Shown here in pieces: positions 47,486 to 59,050 of a stretch of DNA of 64,000 nt (positions are counted from its first letter, which is position 1; each line of letters begins with the position of its first letter). The DNA comes from Valencia hispanica (taxonomy: Eukaryota; Chordata; Actinopteri; Cyprinodontiformes; Valenciidae), in NCBI GenBank assembly GCA_963556495.2, contig OY747711.1, positions 33,467,414 to 33,531,413 of the forward strand, given 5' to 3'. The notes beneath the pieces were generated by a model, which saw only the letters and a program-made list of their open reading frames with translations, was not told the origin of the DNA and made no database searches. Position numbers and translations under genes: made by a program.

Positions 47486-49208
47486 AAGTGTTGTAGTGCT
47501 GGCACACGTCTTTAAGTGTCTGTGTGTATCAACAAAACTACATATGTTGATTTTTAGTAACATTATCAATGTTAACCTACACTTGAACAATACCAACATT
47601 CTGTTAAAATAGGCATGAACATTAAGTTGTTTTATACACATAAACTTAACGGAATATCACCTGCTGCCAGTTGAAGATTTAGAAAACGTATCTGAAGTAG
47701 CATTTTTGCTTTTAATGTCAACATTAGACTTCAGTCTCAAAACCAGGACAGAAAAATAAAACATTCTTCCTTCTTTTTAAATAGTATATATTTTTTTATA
47801 TTATTCCTTTTTATTATCAAATTAATCTTAACCTTCCTCTTTCTCCAACAGTCCTGCTTGAGATCTCAAGGTTATTGAACACCGGTTTGGACATGGAGTC
47901 CCTGTCGATCTGTGTGAGACTATGTGAGCAAGGCATTAACCCAGAAGCCCTGTCTGCAGTCATCAAAGAACTGCGTAAGGCTTCGGAAACCCTCAAGGTA
48001 TAATTTTTTTTTTTTAAGTGTTTTTGAATGACAAGGTGGGCAAAATGGTTTTGGTATCAGGTTAGTGTAGGAGATCAAACAGAACTTGGGATCAGAGTAA
48101 CATTGTCCCATCTCCTGATTCCCCACTAGCAGGGGTCAGCAGAAGTCACCGTACTCTTGGTCTGTAACAATGTCTGTCCACCAGTCCCTATTCGGTCTCC
48201 CTTTTTATCCAACGCACTGGCCAACGGGTGGTTGTAGTCTCCACAGCTGGAATTACTGGATTGGGACACCACAGCATACAATAAAGATGTCCCACAGCAC
48301 ATCCGCTGCTTTGACGTTTGGGAAAAGCTCTTGCCTTACATGATGGGAGTGTACTTCTGGCTATAGATAATCCATCCTGTTACCACAGGGGATAAACATC
48401 AGAGGGAGAAAGCAGTGGTTTAGGTACTTATTGCAGGTCAACTCTAACTTAAACAGCTCATCTGTAGAGACATATTTCTTTAAGTATGCTAAGTTCTGTG
48501 TGTCGACACTCAGGCAGCTGGGTTGCCTCTCAGCATGGCTATGAAGCCCGCCTCCAAAACAAGCTCAGCCACCCTCTATACATCACTAAGGTCCATCCTT
48601 AACTCCATCAAGAGTAAACAAAAAACACCTTCCCCATAGCACATCAAGCCTGGACTTTTACTAGAATCTTGTTGATGTGGTTAGATTGTTGTGAATAACA
48701 TGAGTCCCACGTGTCAATCAAAAGTGAACATTTAGCAAATATTACTAAAATATTAGATAAATATTCATCATGTAGAAATAAACTATTTTGAAATTCAGTC
48801 ATTAAGAGAAAATTAATGAATCAAAAGTTAAGTTAAATGTACCTTTTGTGTCTTCCTTCATTCCAGTGTTCCTTTCTTATGATTTTCTGCAAATTTTGTA
48901 AACTTGTACTAAATGGTCTGAACCGTGGCCTTTAACCCTTGAAGTGCTGAAAAAGTATTCCCTCATTCATGTTTTTATGAAAACTAAAGTGAGTAGAAGG
49001 TTCTTACCTGCTATTTGAAGCAACCTGGGGTTGAGATTCCTGCCTAAAACAGAGCAACATGTGTATTGGCTAAGGAACTATCCACCTGGCTGTTGATTAG
49101 TGGATAACCTGATGCCTCATTAGGGTTTCAGCTGTCTTGTTTCAAAGAGTTAATTATGATACTTGTATATTAATCTCCTTTCAGGTTCCTGAGAACTGCA
49201 CAAACTGA
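46860..49208 (+). CDS. mzt1: MZT1, mitotic-spindle organizing protein 1 (MOZART1), 3 exons
   Basis: Small subunit of the gamma-tubulin ring complex; it binds the N-terminal regions of GCP proteins and helps recruit and activate the complex at centrosomes. Exons: 46860-46911, 47852-47997, 49185-49208, phases 1 and 0, 73 residues. The protein reads [16 protein letters not shown] near the N terminus, then [40 protein letters not shown]. This is almost identical to the human core; the fish N terminus lacks the alanine-rich stretch of the 82-residue human protein. The last exon encodes only VPENCTN before TGA. An AATAAA starts 7 bases after the stop. It diverges from BORA. Confidence 0.95.
47456..47482. 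repeat. TA microsatellite in MZT1 intron 1
   Basis: An uninterrupted run of about 13 TA units between MZT1 exons 1 and 2. Confidence 0.85.
48010..49180. other. MZT1 intron 2, no recognised gene
   Basis: The intron holds GC-moderate stretches (48100-48650) that look like an old repeat, but there is no frame or terminal structure I can name. Nothing suggests an alternative exon. Confidence 0.4.
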
Positions 49209-49215
49209 GAATGAA

Positions 49216-49331
49216 AATAAAGGTTCCATCACGTAAAGCTGGGATCATGGACTGTTCCTGAGTCTGAGTCTGACATGTTTTGCCACATTGTCATCTCTGA
49301 TTCTGCAATTTGATGTTTGGGTTTTAATAAA
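49216..49331 (+). terminator. MZT1 poly(A) signals
   Basis: AATAAA at 49216-49221 begins 7 bases after the stop codon. A second lies at 49326-49331. The first would give an exceptionally short 3' UTR; the second is the more ordinary choice. Confidence 0.5.
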
Positions 49332-51700
49332 GAGGCACCAGCCTCTGTCTCCTGTGTTACTGGGCCTCTGCTGAAATGAGATCTTTTGTTCCCCAAACAA
49401 TTTGTAACCTGCAGGTTTAATCTGACAACAACACCGATGTAAGAGAGAAAAAATGGTTTACCATCAACTTGTGTTGCACTTTTCATGTGCAAATTTTCGC
49501 TTAATGTTTTCAGATATGTTTGAACCTTCATGTATTGTTGGATGTTTACTTGTGTTTTTTTTCAATACAACAATATCCTTTCAATATTTTTAATCGTTCT
49601 TGTAAAGCCTGTTGGATAAATATTTTTAAAAAAAATTAAAGATGTAATATCTGTGACCACTAGGTGGAGATGTATGCTTTTTTGACTTATTAGGTCTTTT
49701 ATGTTGCCTGAGGGAAATTGTGATTTTTTTTTTCTTCTGAATCATAGATGCTGAACTTAGGCGAAATATAACTTCAGATTTTAACTCCTTTTCATAACTT
49801 CTTGTTTCATTTAAACTATTTTAAGTGAGTAAACATTTTTAAAATGACTTTACAGCACATAGTGTTTTACCTATTTCCAAAATAGTTTACAAAGTAAATC
49901 ATATTTTCTGCCAGACTAGGTTTAAGGGTATTACTGCACTTGTATATAAGCAACAGAGGAGCAATCATCTCCTGGGCCAACAGTGTACTGTTCAACAAAA
50001 AATGAATCATCAGAGGTCATTCAGCATATCCTGTTGATCTGATATCTCTGTTTTGTCTAAATTCTATCCACAGAAATAATTTGGATTAGATCGCAAACTT
50101 GACAAAAACACATCTTTGATCCCCCAGAAAAAAAGCTCCCAGGTCACACATCCAACCAGACAGCGTTGTTTTGTTTGCCCGCGGTGTGTAAAATAACTCG
50201 ATTCATCTTCTAGACGAGGGAAAATGCTGAGAGCACAGAACGTTTACTGGGCAATATATGTGCTCGCAGTGCTCCCCCGTCAACCCTGACTTGTATCTGG
50301 CACCGGTGTGAGCTTAAGCTGGGAAGTGGGGCTACAAATGAGCAGCCCCCCCTGAGCAATATGACGGCTACGCCTCACCCCTCTCAGGCACACTGCACTG
50401 AAAGCAAGCAAGTGCGCACAGGAGAGGAGTGTTTGTGTAAGCACTTCTGTCTTCTTCTACTTTGTCTCACCGTGTTGACTGACAGATTGTGAGTCTAAAT
50501 CTCTGCACTTGCTGCTTTCATCTCTTAACACGGTACATCTCTCTGTTCCTGAACGCCAGCATCATGTTATCCAAGCATTGAGAGACAGGGGATCCGGAGC
50601 AGTGGCTCTCCTTGATGGTTCACAATCCACTGCAGACCCTGCATCTCGGTGGGGGGTGAGCTGATGAGATGTTGACAGAGGCAGAATCTTTTACTTTTTA
50701 AAATGAATAGTTATCCATGGCTTGATTGGGCTACTAAGGGGGCGTGGGATTCAAGATGAATTGCTGTCTGTTTGATCTACACAGAGGGTTTTTTGCTTTA
50801 TCCAAGCCAGCTACTTTGATCTGTTAAACAAAATATTCCCAAATCCCATAGTCCTAACAGAGATTAGCGTCCGCGTATGCATAAACATCTAAGAGGCGTT
50901 CAAGTAGGGCACCGGTCAGGTCACATGACTGTACCAGCCAAGCGGCTCCTCACGTCCAAACTTCTGAAGGTGTTTATATTTGTACGTCTGATAATTATCT
51001 GGGCTGAGGATTTATTTTTCCTGATAAATGAGGGCAGTCTCGTTTTGGAGTGAAAGACGTGATGCAATTACAGTTCAGGTGTATGTTGTTATCATCAAAA
51101 CAATTAGACTGTACTGATTAGCGGTCTCTCATGCATGAGAAACACTGGTTTGTTTATATTTTTCCAAAACCAAATTACAACCACATTGTTATCATGAAAA
51201 CTATAAAGAAACAGTAAAGTTTCATTTTTGACGCGAAGTCGAACAAAAGTTCAAAGATCTTTCGTGTGGGTTCTTATTTATAGGTCAGTGATTACTTTTA
51301 ATGATGAACAAGCATGTTTATTGGTCATCCTCATGAGACAAGTCTTTGCCTGTTTAAGGCTTTATTGGTCCTTTTATGACCATTTTCTTTCATGTTAGAT
51401 GACACGGACATGCAAATGAGACGCTTGCAGCTGAAACAAGACATTTATGCACTACACCATAAGATATCAGGCTAAAAATGCTGGTGTACATCAGATGATG
51501 CTTCTAGATGCAAACACTTGTACCTAACTTGAAAATAAACATCTGGACAGGGTTAAAAAACACCTAAACCATCCATCAGTCCCTGGTCTATAGTACCTGC
51601 TTGATTTGGGCCGGACTTAAGCTAGGGTTTACAGAGGTAGAAGCCTGGGGCCAAAGTTCATGAGATGCCCCAAATATTTTTGTTTTCTTTTTCTTTTCTT
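49332..51700. other. Intergenic, no gene recognised
   Basis: No exon-like frame, RNA gene or clear mobile element is visible. The sequence at 50150-50650 is more complex and GC-balanced than its surroundings and shows no repeat family that I know. Confidence 0.4.
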
Positions 51701-51709
51701 TTCTTTTTC

Positions 51710-52242
51710 TCTCCATAGAAGATATACCTGGTCTGGTATCCTGCTTGGCTGCAATGCCCTGTTGGATGGGGGGCATCGACTGGGATGATCCTCCCAGTAA
51801 CTGAACATCCACTGTGTCTTGTTATCAACTTTTTACTTTCTGTAACATAGAAAGTACTCCTATATCAGATCTTCTGTTCCTTCTGTGTTTCTGCTCTGTC
51901 TTCTCAAACCCCTAGACGGTCGTGGCAGATGGCCGCTCCTACTGAGCCTGGTTCTGTTGGAGGTTTCTTCCTGTTAAAGGGGAGTTTTTCCTCTCCACCG
52001 TCGCTACATGCTTGCTCAGTATGAGGGATTGCTGAAGGATTGCTGTGGTTGGAAAGTCTGCATCAACGGGGCCCAACCTCACGCCAATGACTGACGCAAT
52101 CTGCTGGGATTCCTTAAATAGGAAATTTTTTAACTGATTGGAATGTTTGTATAAATGTATTGAAATGACTTCTTGTTAAGTGCCTTGAGATGACATCTGT
52201 TGTGAATTGGCGCTATATAAATAAACTGAATTGAAATTGAAA
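51710..52242 (+). mobile_element. L2-type LINE 3' end, copy 2
   Basis: This is the reverse complement of the 3' UTR part of the element at 11706-12830 (shared strings GGCAGATGGCCGCTC, TCTGTTCCTTCTGTG, GGATTCCTTAAATAGGAAA). It ends GCGCTATATAAATAAACTGAATTG plus a short tandem tail. 5'-truncated. Confidence 0.75.
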
Positions 52243-52809
52243 TTTTAAAATTAGATAATTTGCATATGATGTATTTTATATATTTCAACAGAAAGCTTAA
52301 CGGGCCATGTACGACTTTCTAGCAGCAAACTTTTACCCATGAACTCCACACTTCCTTTGTTTTTGTATTTGTTCAATGACTTGTTACATCCCCACATATA
52401 GACTTGAAATGGCTTACACATTTTTTGGAGGGGGAGGGGGGGTTGGTTGGGGATGTGTAAAGATTAAAATATGGATGAAGATGTATATAGGCCTGGTGAA
52501 CTTTTTAGAGACAATAAATGGAAAGCTAGTTTTGGAAATACTCTGCACAAGCCCTAAAATCCCTAGATTTGATTTGTATCTTTGGATTTCTGTAACTGGT
52601 GGGTAACCAACTGTAGCACGATGGCGGACATGCCGAGCCTCCCATCAACAAGATGGTATTGTTTTTCAGATTTTGCATTGGATGATAAGAACAAGTAATG
52701 CTGCTTTTATTTTGTTAGTCCTTTTGGAAATGACCATTTTTCTTCTGTGACAGAAAACTAACTGGCTTTAAAAAAAAAGCTCCAGTCAAGTCTTCAGTTC
52801 TATATGCCT
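52243..52809. other. Spacer between two LINE ends
   Basis: Includes a G-rich block at 52425-52445. Nothing else is recognised. Confidence 0.4.
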
Positions 52810-53323
52810 CTACTAGGTATCCTGCTTAGCAACAATGCCCTGTTTGACGGGGAGCGTCGGCTGGGATGATGCTCCCATTAACTGAGCATCCTCCGTGTCC
52901 TGTTATCAACTTTTTACTTTCTTTATTATAGAAAGTACTCTTACATCAGTTCTTTTGTTGTTTCTGTGTTTCTGCTCTGTCTTCTTGAACTCCCAGACGG
53001 TTGTGGCAGATGGCCGCTCGTACTGAGAAAGGTTCTCCTGGAGGTTTCTTCTTGTTAAAGGAGAGTTTTTCCTCTCCACTGTCGCTACATGCTTGCTCAG
53101 TATGAGGGATTGCTGAAGGATTGCTGTGGTTGGAGTCTGCATAAATGGGGCACAACCTCAAGTCAATGACTCGATGCTTTCTGCTGGGATTCCTTAAATA
53201 GAAAACTTTTAAACTGATTGGAATGTTTGTATGACTGTATTGAAAGGACTTTTCTTGTAAAATGCCTTGAGATGACATCTTTTGTGAATCAGCGCTAAAT
53301 AAATAAACTGAATTGAATTAAAT
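52810..53323 (+). mobile_element. L2-type LINE 3' end, copy 3
   Basis: Same family and orientation as the copy at 51710-52242, ending AATAAACTGAATTGAATTA. The two are direct repeats 1.08 kb apart. Confidence 0.75.
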
Positions 53324-54200
53324 GACCTAAGAGAGACTGCTTTACTCGGAGGGAGTGCGGTTAGTTTTTCAGATGAACCAAAATTCCCTTGATTAAGTCA
53401 ACAAGTTTCAATGTTCTGCCAAATAATTTCTCTATGGGTTTCACCTGCTCTCTTCTGAACAAAACACTAGTTTCTTTTAGACTTTGTTTTTTGTGTTGTC
53501 ATTTCATTTAATATGCTTTTTGAAACTATACATAAATATTGTTCAATTACACAGGAACGCTCAACAGGTGTGACAGGTGTGTTTTTTGAACTTAGCAAAC
53601 CTTAGCTGAACATTAAACAACAATACATTTAGTGGTTTTAGCAGCATTAGCTTGAGAAGAAAATAATTTATTATTTCAACAAAAATTTTCTAATGTTTAT
53701 ATGTATTTTCTATGTTTTAGGTATTTTATATGTCTAGTATGCAGTTAAGCAGATCTAGGTCAATTTGATTTTTAAGTTTTACTAACACATGCTATCTAAC
53801 ATAAAGTGTCCCAGACAAAGTCTGAAATTGAATCTGATAGAGAATCTGTGGATGGAGCAACAGATTAGGGTGATGGCAAAGAGGCTCACCAAAGATAAAC
53901 CATTAAAATGTTAGGTGAAACATGCGAAAAGCTCCCGAATGATTCTAAGAAGGCTTTCATTTGCATAAATCAGTATTGACACACCATTTGTATAAAAATG
54001 GAAATAAAAAAACATCTATAAATATTTTAAATCAATGCTTTTCTTACATAATTTCAATATCTCTTTTGAGAGATGCTCGTCTCACTTCTTATCAGAAACA
54101 AGCTTCTTGGTTGAATGAAAATCATTTAAAACCTAAATCTGCCAGGGGTGTGAATTATGTTGAAATAACCGTATTTTTGACCAAAGTAGCCAAATAAATC
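53324..54200. other. Intergenic, AT-rich, nothing recognised
   Basis: About 53820-53900 keeps a weak trace of a Tc1 transposase string (ATCTGATAGAGAATCTGTGGA). No gene. Confidence 0.35.
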
Positions 54201-54229
54201 GTATTATTATTATATTATATATAATCGTA

Positions 54230-55700
54230 CTATTCTCGTCTAAGCCAGAAAAGCAGCAGGAATCCAATAGAAACATCTATGTCTGGAAAGGACCATGTTT
54301 CCTGGACAGAAGTGATTGATCTATTGGTTTTCTGTAACTGATCAAGCCTCTCTGACCCTCATCCTTCAGCAGGCATTAAGTTTCCGGGACCGTCGTTGCC
54401 CATTGAGGAGTTCTGTGACCTTGTTAGTGCCTTCCCTGATACATCACTGTTGATTAAAAACTGGGCAGACTTCTACACCGTAAGACACTATTTAGGTCCC
54501 AATTAAATTCATAGCAAGGAAATTGGATCATAAACTCTTCAAAGGATCGTTAACAATCATTAGACAGGATAATGGGATGGCAATCAAAATATGTTAAAAA
54601 GAAACTTTCAAAGTCTTTTAGTGACTTTGTTGTTTTTGGACATTTTCCAAACTGATTAATGTAGAATTGATTGATTTACAGATGTAATTAGCTGCACTCT
54701 GCACAGACGCATAATAATCGTATATCTTCCTCCTTGTTTCAATGTATTAATTGGTTTCATTAACAAAAGCAGTTAATTGAATAACAATTAACAAAGTTGA
54801 TGATAGTATTAAAATAGCACATGCCATCTCCCTTGAGTTTTCTCTGTGATAATAACGAGACAACCTTTTTTTTTTTTCTTGTCAGATTGAAATTTTGTGT
54901 CTTGGACTATGTAATGACTAACATGATATTGGGTTTATTAGTTTATTCCAGTGGCTCACTGAGGCGTTGAGCTGCTGAGCGCATTGTGTTTAACAGGTAG
55001 GCACCATATGCTGGCCTAATCAAACATTGGAATTACATTTGGTTGTTAAATTGTCTCCTAATAAAAGCAGGTAGTAAAACAACCTGAGTTAATTCAATTT
55101 CAGGCGAGTTTGGGTAAAAAGCGGGCAGCTGTTCAGATTTGTGTAACTGCTTCAACAGCCAGCCTCGCCTCATTCCTTTTTTTCCCCCCTTCTTTCTTTT
55201 TTAGGTTTAACTCCATCAGCCTGTTCAACTTTTCAGAGGGAAAATAGAGATGGAGGGTGGACGAGCTGTCCACTCTCCTTAAAAGAAGACAATACCGGGG
55301 ATATTGTAGTGACAGCTCACATTGTGCGTGAGTGTGTGTGAAAGAGAAGATTTGTGTATGTTTGGAAAACAGAAAAAGAATATAGAGGATGTGTGAGACT
55401 TGTGTGTGTGTGTGGGTGGGTGGGTGTGTGTGTGTGTGTGTGTTACACTGACAGCTTGTATTCTCCGTGATTAATGATGTGCTGTGTGACTTGATAAGTG
55501 CTTCGGAGGACCAACGCTTGTTTCAATTAGACCTTGTGAAGGTCGCGACGCCGCGCCGGCCTCTCATTATCATATCCATAATCAATCCACATTATCATAG
55601 GGGAATGTGGATTGGATGTGTGATGTCTTGGTCGCACACGTGCAGGGGGGACGAGCACACGCGGGAACCTAATCACATACCATAACACAATAACATACTC
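54230..55700. promoter_or_regulatory. Candidate conserved noncoding block
   Basis: A 1.5-kb interval without repeat families I can name. At 54660-54880 and 54950-55150 it is rich in homeodomain-type TAATTA/TTAATTG/ATTAAC cores and near-balanced composition, and 55555-55610 contains dense ATTATCAT/TAATCAATCC strings. It lacks open frames. In human, the gene desert beyond MZT1 leads to DACH1 and holds many long-range enhancers; by synteny this flank could be the equivalent. This is inference only; a GT microsatellite lies at 55400-55443. Confidence 0.3.
55400..55443. repeat. GT microsatellite
   Basis: Imperfect (GT)n with GGGT interruptions. Further CA tracts follow at about 55709-55730 and 55950-55990. 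Confidence 0.8.
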
Positions 55701-57429
55701 TCTCACTCACGCACACACACACACACACGAACACACCCTTCACTCCAAGTTGATTTGAATCATAACAGAAGCTGTCGGAACGGTTTGTCTGTTCAGATTA
55801 AGAGTTTGTTTCTGAGAATTAAGCAGCATTGATGGTGGTGGCATTTCAGATCCTCACTGTAGACACAAATGCCAAAACATCATTCTGTCACCCCCACCAC
55901 CACCACCACCTCCCTCTGTTTCACACAATCATATGTATGAGCATACAGCCACACGTGCACGCACGCACACATACACACACGCGCACACATGCTCTCAACC
56001 GGAGACCCTGGGGCATTTTTAATAGAGGAGAAGTGATTCGTATGTTTTTGCTCCTCTAATGAGAACAGATTGAGTGGTATTTACACTTCATCGGCTGATC
56101 TAACCACCTACACATTTCCCTCATGCTGCCGCTCCTCGCTGGCCAAAACAGACATGTGGAGAGGACCAGAGCTCTGGTTTCAAACAGAGACGCAACACGA
56201 GCATCATCTCTGTCTCTTTGGCTCATGATGGCTCCATGGCAACATAAATATGAACAGTTGAAATTGGAAATCTGGAAGATAAATTAGGTTCGGTGAGAGA
56301 GTGATTTTTGGCCTCAGAAAGTAAAAGAGTACGCCTATAGAAGGCTATTTTACAAAAATATAACAGTTCAGCATTTTTAACATTTTTTCAAGTTACAACC
56401 GGGAATTTTAGTGTATTTTATTGTGGTTTTGTGTGATAGATCAACACAAACTAGGGAATGACTGTGAAGTAAACAAAATTATAAGGGGTTCATTTTTATT
56501 TTATTTTATTTTTTACCAAGAAAGATCTGAAAAGTTTTTCATGCATTTATATTTAGCCTCCCTGAGGTAGAACCACCTTTAACTGTAATTGCAACTTTAG
56601 TTCTTTCAGAATATATCTATGAGTTTTATACATCTAAAGAATGAAATGTTCTTCTCTGAAAGTAGCTCAGCTCGATAGAAGGGAAAACATGAATTTACAG
56701 GTGAAAGTCGAAAAATTTGAATATCATGCAAAAGTTCATTCATTTCAGTAATTCAACTTATGATGTAGACTCATTACATGCAAAGTGAGATATTTCAAGC
56801 ATTTATTTGTTATAATTTTGATGATTATGGTTTACAGCTAATGAAAACCCCCAAATCTCAGAAAATTAGAATATTACATCAAATCAATAAAACAAGGATT
56901 TTAAATAGAGAAATATCTGACTTCTGAAAAGTATAATTATCCATATATACTTAGTGCTTGGTTGGGCCCCTTTTGCATCAATTACTGCCTCAATGCGGCG
57001 TGCCATGGATGCTATTAGCCTGTGGCACTGCTGAGGTGTTATGGAAGACCAGGATGCTTCAAGAGCGGCCTTCAGCTCTTCTGCATTGTTCGGTCTCATG
57101 TCTCTCATCTTTCTCTTAGCAATGCCCCATAGATTCTGTATGAGGTTCAGGTCAGGCAAGTTTGCTAGCCAATCAAGCACAGTAATCATTGAACCAGGTT
57201 TTGGTACTTTTGGCAGTGTGGACAGGTGCCAAGTCCTGCTGGAAAATGAAGTCAGCATCTTTGTAAAGCTTGTCTGTAGAAGGAATTGACTGACTCTAGA
57301 CTTGATAAAGCACAGTGGACCAACACCAGCAGATGACATGGCTCCCCAAATCAACACAGACCGTGGAAACGTCACACTGGACTTCAAGCATCTTCGATTG
57401 TGTGCCTCTCTATTCTTCCTTCAGTCTCT

Positions 57430-57960
57430 GAGACCTTGGAGAAATATAATCATTTATTTGCTCTGCATGTTTTACTTGCTTATATGTCATCAGTGTTATA
57501 CTAATTAGTATTATTATATTCTTATATTTTAACCTGCTGTTTTATTTTTCCTTCCAGTGTTTCCTCTGTGGGAGCCCTCTGGCTCGGCAGCTGTGGCTGC
57601 CTGGGTGCTCTCCAGGTAGCGCTTGGGTGGAGGTGGGGTCCTCTGCCTTGCCTCCTCTGGGTGCCCTGAGTCAGTGCCTTGGCTGCTGTTGATGTGCTGC
57701 TGCCGGTGCAGATGGCTCCTTTGATGGCGTTTCCTTACCTTATCTGGCTCATCTGTACTCAACCTGATGTCCTTTTTTTGTTTCTCTTGAATGTGTGTGC
57801 ATATAGGGGTTGGGTTGGAGGGAGGGGGTATAAATGTGATCATGTTTTTAAATCTGCAGCAGAGGAATGGGAAAGTGGTTTATGTGGGGTCATTTTTAAT
57901 TTGTAAAGCACTTTGAGTTGCAAGCTTTCATAAATGAAGTTTGATTGATTGATTGATTGA
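57430..57960 (+). mobile_element. LINE-type 3' tail inserted in the Tc1 transposase
   Basis: This block separates the two halves of the transposase. It ends ATTTGTAAAGCACTTTGAGT, CATAAATGAAGTTTGATTG and a GATT-unit tail (about 57942-57960), a hallmark of L2/CR1-like LINE or related SINE 3' ends. The 5' part is GC-rich and not identified. Confidence 0.65.
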
Positions 57961-58256
57961 TATTTGAAGCCCATGTGCAGGATCCATCTGTGTGTGGTGG
58001 CTCTTGATGCACTAACTCCAGCCTCAGTCCACTCCCTGTGAAGGTCCCCAACACTTTTGAATGGCCTCTTCCTGAAGATCCTCTCCAGGCTGCAGTCATC
58101 CCTGCTGCTTGTGCACCTTTTCCTTCCACATAACCTTCTATTAATGTGTTTTGATACAGCACTTTGGGAACATCCAAACATATTTTGCAATTACGTTTCG
58201 AGGCTTTCAGGGTGAGGGTGTGAATGATGGTGTCTGCAGAACAATTAGGTCAGCAG

Positions 58257-58567
58257 TTGTCAGGGAGTGCGGTGTGATGCATGGACCCAAACGCAGATAA
58301 TGGTAGAAGGTGCAAGGATATTTATTAAAGTGCTGGTTGAGGTGGGTGCTGCTGGTGGAGGAGGTGATGAAGGTGATGGCAGGAACGGAAAGAAAGGACA
58401 TCGGACGAGCAGGACAACACACCATGGAGACATCTACACAATGATCCGGCCCTGAGTGAGGGGAAGTGACGGGTTATAAGGACAGAAGGTAAGGAGGATC
58501 AGGTGTGGTTGATGTGAGAGACAGGTGAGGACAATGATGAGGAGAGGGTGATTAGGGCAGCATGACA
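58257..58567. mobile_element. Short non-autonomous element in the Tc1 copy
   Basis: TTGTCAGGGAGTGCGG at the left and GCAGCATGACA at the right form short inverted ends. GCAG flanks both (58253-58256 and 58568-58571), and the Tc1 sequence resumes exactly after it (GTCAGCAG then TCTTCCCC). GGACCCAAACGCAG and TATTTATTAAAG are familiar strings of a common fish repeat whose superfamily I cannot name with certainty. Confidence 0.55.
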
Positions 58568-58696
58568 GCAGTCTTCCCCATGATTGTGATTCTTACTGAA
58601 CCAGATTGAGAGACTATTTCAAGGCTCAGGAACCCTTTGCAGGGTGTTTTTTTGATAACTTCTGAGATTTTGAATTTATGGTTTCCATAAGCTGTA

Positions 58697-59050
58697 AGCC
58701 ATCCATCCATCCATCCATTATCTGTACCACGTCTATGCAGGGTTGCTGGGGGTACTGGTGCCTATCTCCAGCTGTCATGGGGTGAGAGGCTGGGTACACC
58801 CTGGACAGGTCGCCAGTCCATCGCAGGGCGATATTTCAATGCTTTATTTGTAATAATTTTTATTATTGCAGGCTGTAAGCCATAATAATCAAAATTATTA
58901 CAAAAAAAGCCTTGAAATATCGCCCTGCGATGGACTGGCGACCTGTCCAGGGTGTACCCAGCCTCTCACCCCAGGACAGCTGGAGATAGGCACCAGCACC
59001 CCCCGCAACCCTGCATAGGAATGATGGGTACAGAAAATGGATCGATGGAC
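58697..59050. repeat. 354-bp imperfect palindrome within the Tc1 end
   Basis: 58697-58880 is the inverse of about 58868-59050 at roughly 90 percent or better by eye. Outer arms are the fish repeat ending in ATCC units (GGGTACACCCTGGACAGG, CGCCAGTCCATCGCAGGGCG). Inner arms are Tc1 terminal sequence (ATATTTCAA..GTAATAATTTT). The centre is near 58873, at GGCTGTAAGCC. Confidence 0.75.

Noticed and set aside
48100..48700. Possible gene fragment in MZT1 intron 2
   Set aside because: Several frames are interrupted and no domain is recognisable; more likely an old repeat.
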